From positions 15,001-79,000 of the forward strand of contig MCFG01000009.1 of NCBI GenBank assembly GCA_002104895.1: a stretch of 64,000 bases of DNA, in the 5' to 3' direction. The notes beneath the pieces were generated by a model that ran no database searches, had not been told where the DNA came from, and was given only the letters and a program-made list of their open reading frames with translations. This document shows positions 62,724 through 64,000 of this stretch, piece by piece; position 1 is the first letter of the stretch; every line of letters begins with the position of its first letter. The stretch is from Anaeromyces robustus. Lineage: Eukaryota > Neocallimastigomycota > Neocallimastigomycetes > Neocallimastigales > Neocallimastigaceae. The position numbers and the translations under genes were made by a program.

Positions 62724-63776
62724 TAATAATTAATAATTAATAATTATAATTATAATAATAATATTTATATTTATTAATATTTTTTAACTATTTATTATAA
62801 ATAATAAATAATATATTTATATATTCTTATTATTTTTATATTCTTATTCTTATTCTTATTCTTATTCTTATTTTTATTATATATTACTTACAGCCTTGTA
62901 AACCTTTAAGGCATTTTCTTCCATTTGTTTGGCGTACTTTTCACCAATAATACCAGCAACCTTACTTGGGTGAATGTTTTCATCTTTATATTATAAAAAG
63001 AATTATTATTATTATAATAATAATAATAATATTGTAATAATATTATTAATTATAAAAAATTAAAATATATTGAATATTAATATTTTAGATATTATAGATA
63101 TTTTCATTGTAAAAAAATTTTATTATTTATTAAAAAATTTTTATATATATCTATTATATTATAATAATATATATTTATATTCATATATTTTGTATTATTA
63201 TATTATTATATTATTGTTAAGATATTTTACCATGTTCTCCGTATTCAGCCTTAGTACTTGGAGTGAAGAGTGGTTCTGGTAACTTTTGGGATTCCTTTAA
63301 TTCTTTTGGTAATGGAATATCACAAACGGTACCTTTACGTTTGTATTCAGCCCAACCGGAACCTTTTATTATTATTATTATTATTATTATTTATATTTCA
63401 TTTGAATATTAATTGATAATAGATTTAATATATAAAATATTTATTATATATTACAATTATTATATATATAATATATATATATAATAATTGTAATTATATT
63501 TGATTTTGTAATAAAATAATTTAAATTATAATAAAAAAAAATATTATATTTTATTTATTTACCAGTAATGTAACCACGAACAATAGCTTCAATTGGTAAG
63601 ATAGAGAGCTTCTTGACAAGCATGGAACGACCTTCTAATTGGTCTCTGTACTTTTGGACACAAGCTGGCATTTCATCAATGTTAGCAGTAATAAGGTGAG
63701 TTTTCATGACATCCTTTAATAAGTTGAACCAGAAAACACTCATTTGTGTTAAGATCTTACCCTTACCTGGAATACC
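61963..63776 (-). CDS. ADE1: SAICAR synthetase (ADE1/PurC), C-terminal 250 residues
   Basis: Five minus-strand exons are present: 63776-63563, 63362-63231, 62983-62892, 62639-62476, 62113-61963, ending in TAA. The first exon(s), coding about 45 residues, lie beyond the right edge. The enzyme joins aspartate to CAIR using ATP in purine synthesis. Visible family motifs: [43 protein letters not shown] (the classic R-G-Y/GSGW block), [45 protein letters not shown] and [14 protein letters not shown]. It is the monofunctional fungal/bacterial form, not fused to AIR carboxylase as in animals. Codons are relatively C/G-rich, suggesting good expression. One intron (62640-62891) contains a pure triplet repeat. 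Confidence 0.96.
62649..62721. repeat. AAT microsatellite in the ADE1 intron
   Basis: About 24 uninterrupted AAT units just inside the acceptor side (minus strand) of the intron between exons 62983-62892 and 62639-62476. Confidence 0.9.
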
Positions 63777-64000
63777 CTATTTTTTTTTTTTTTTTTTATA
63801 AAAATAATAATAAAAAAAAATTATATTGTTAAAATTTTATTTAAATGTTTTATTAAAATTTATAAATTTTTTATATTATTGTATTATTATTGAAAGAAAG
63901 ATATATATATATTATATCATTTTTCTTTTTCTTTTTCTCTTTATTTTATTTTATTTTATTTTTATTTTATTTTATTTTAATTTTTTTATTTTAATTTTAT
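63777..64000. other. Intron or upstream DNA of ADE1
   Basis: A/T-only stretch with T runs and a TTTTA repeat at 63940-63980. The exon at 63563-63776 begins after an AG acceptor, so this is most likely the preceding intron, running out of the window. Confidence 0.7.

Overview
The window looks like nuclear DNA of a very AT-rich eukaryote, most likely an anaerobic gut fungus (Neocallimastigomycota). The grounds are: intergenic DNA made almost entirely of A/T runs and TTA/TTTA microsatellites; many short AT-rich introns; a GH45 cellulase end at the left edge; a fungal-type Pkc1 (HR1-HR1-C2-C1-C1-kinase), which argues against Dictyostelium; a flagellar TTLL9-type ligase, fitting zoospores; and an intronless bacterial-looking phosphoesterase. 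The organism call is inference from gene content, not a database match.

Layout, left to right: end of a GH45 endoglucanase (+, 2-166); a GC-richer island full of hairpins (673-827); TTLL9-like tubulin ligase (-, 1915-5026, 11 exons); a possible 59-residue gene (-, 6887-7066); STK32/YANK-type AGC kinase (-, 8222-11607, 10 exons); a 5.5-kb spacer; cytosolic valyl-tRNA synthetase (+, 17159-23080, 18 exons); 40S ribosomal protein SA/S0 (-, 24291-25597, 4 exons); protein kinase C (+, 28428-34012, 6 exons); a spacer with very long microsatellites; a small CBM48 protein (-, 39711-40022); an 11.2-kb gene-poor stretch; a metallophosphoesterase (-, 51252-52034); DPM3 (-, 54655-56281, 3 exons); a TRF4/TENT4 non-canonical poly(A) polymerase (+, 57396-60873, 7 exons); and the 3' part of SAICAR synthetase (-, 61963-63776, running off the window). 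I joined all exons by hand at splice sites; every complete model closes in frame.

The genes are mostly unrelated housekeeping and signalling functions: translation (ValRS, RPSA), nuclear RNA surveillance (TRF4-like), purine synthesis (ADE1), ER glycosylation (DPM3), cell-wall and membrane signalling (Pkc1, YANK), flagellar tubulin modification (TTLL9) and plant-wall degradation (GH45). I see no operon-like or system-like cluster.

The most notable observation is an AT-AC intron in TTLL9 with textbook U12 (minor spliceosome) donor and branch-point sequences; only its AC acceptor keeps the reading frame. Next come a Pkc1 whose two HR1 repeats are pushed apart by about 450 residues of prion-like Q/Y and acidic tyrosine repeats, and which has alanine at the hydrophobic-motif phosphosite, and the hairpin-rich island near the left end. 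I found no clear tRNA, rRNA, CRISPR array or intact mobile element.
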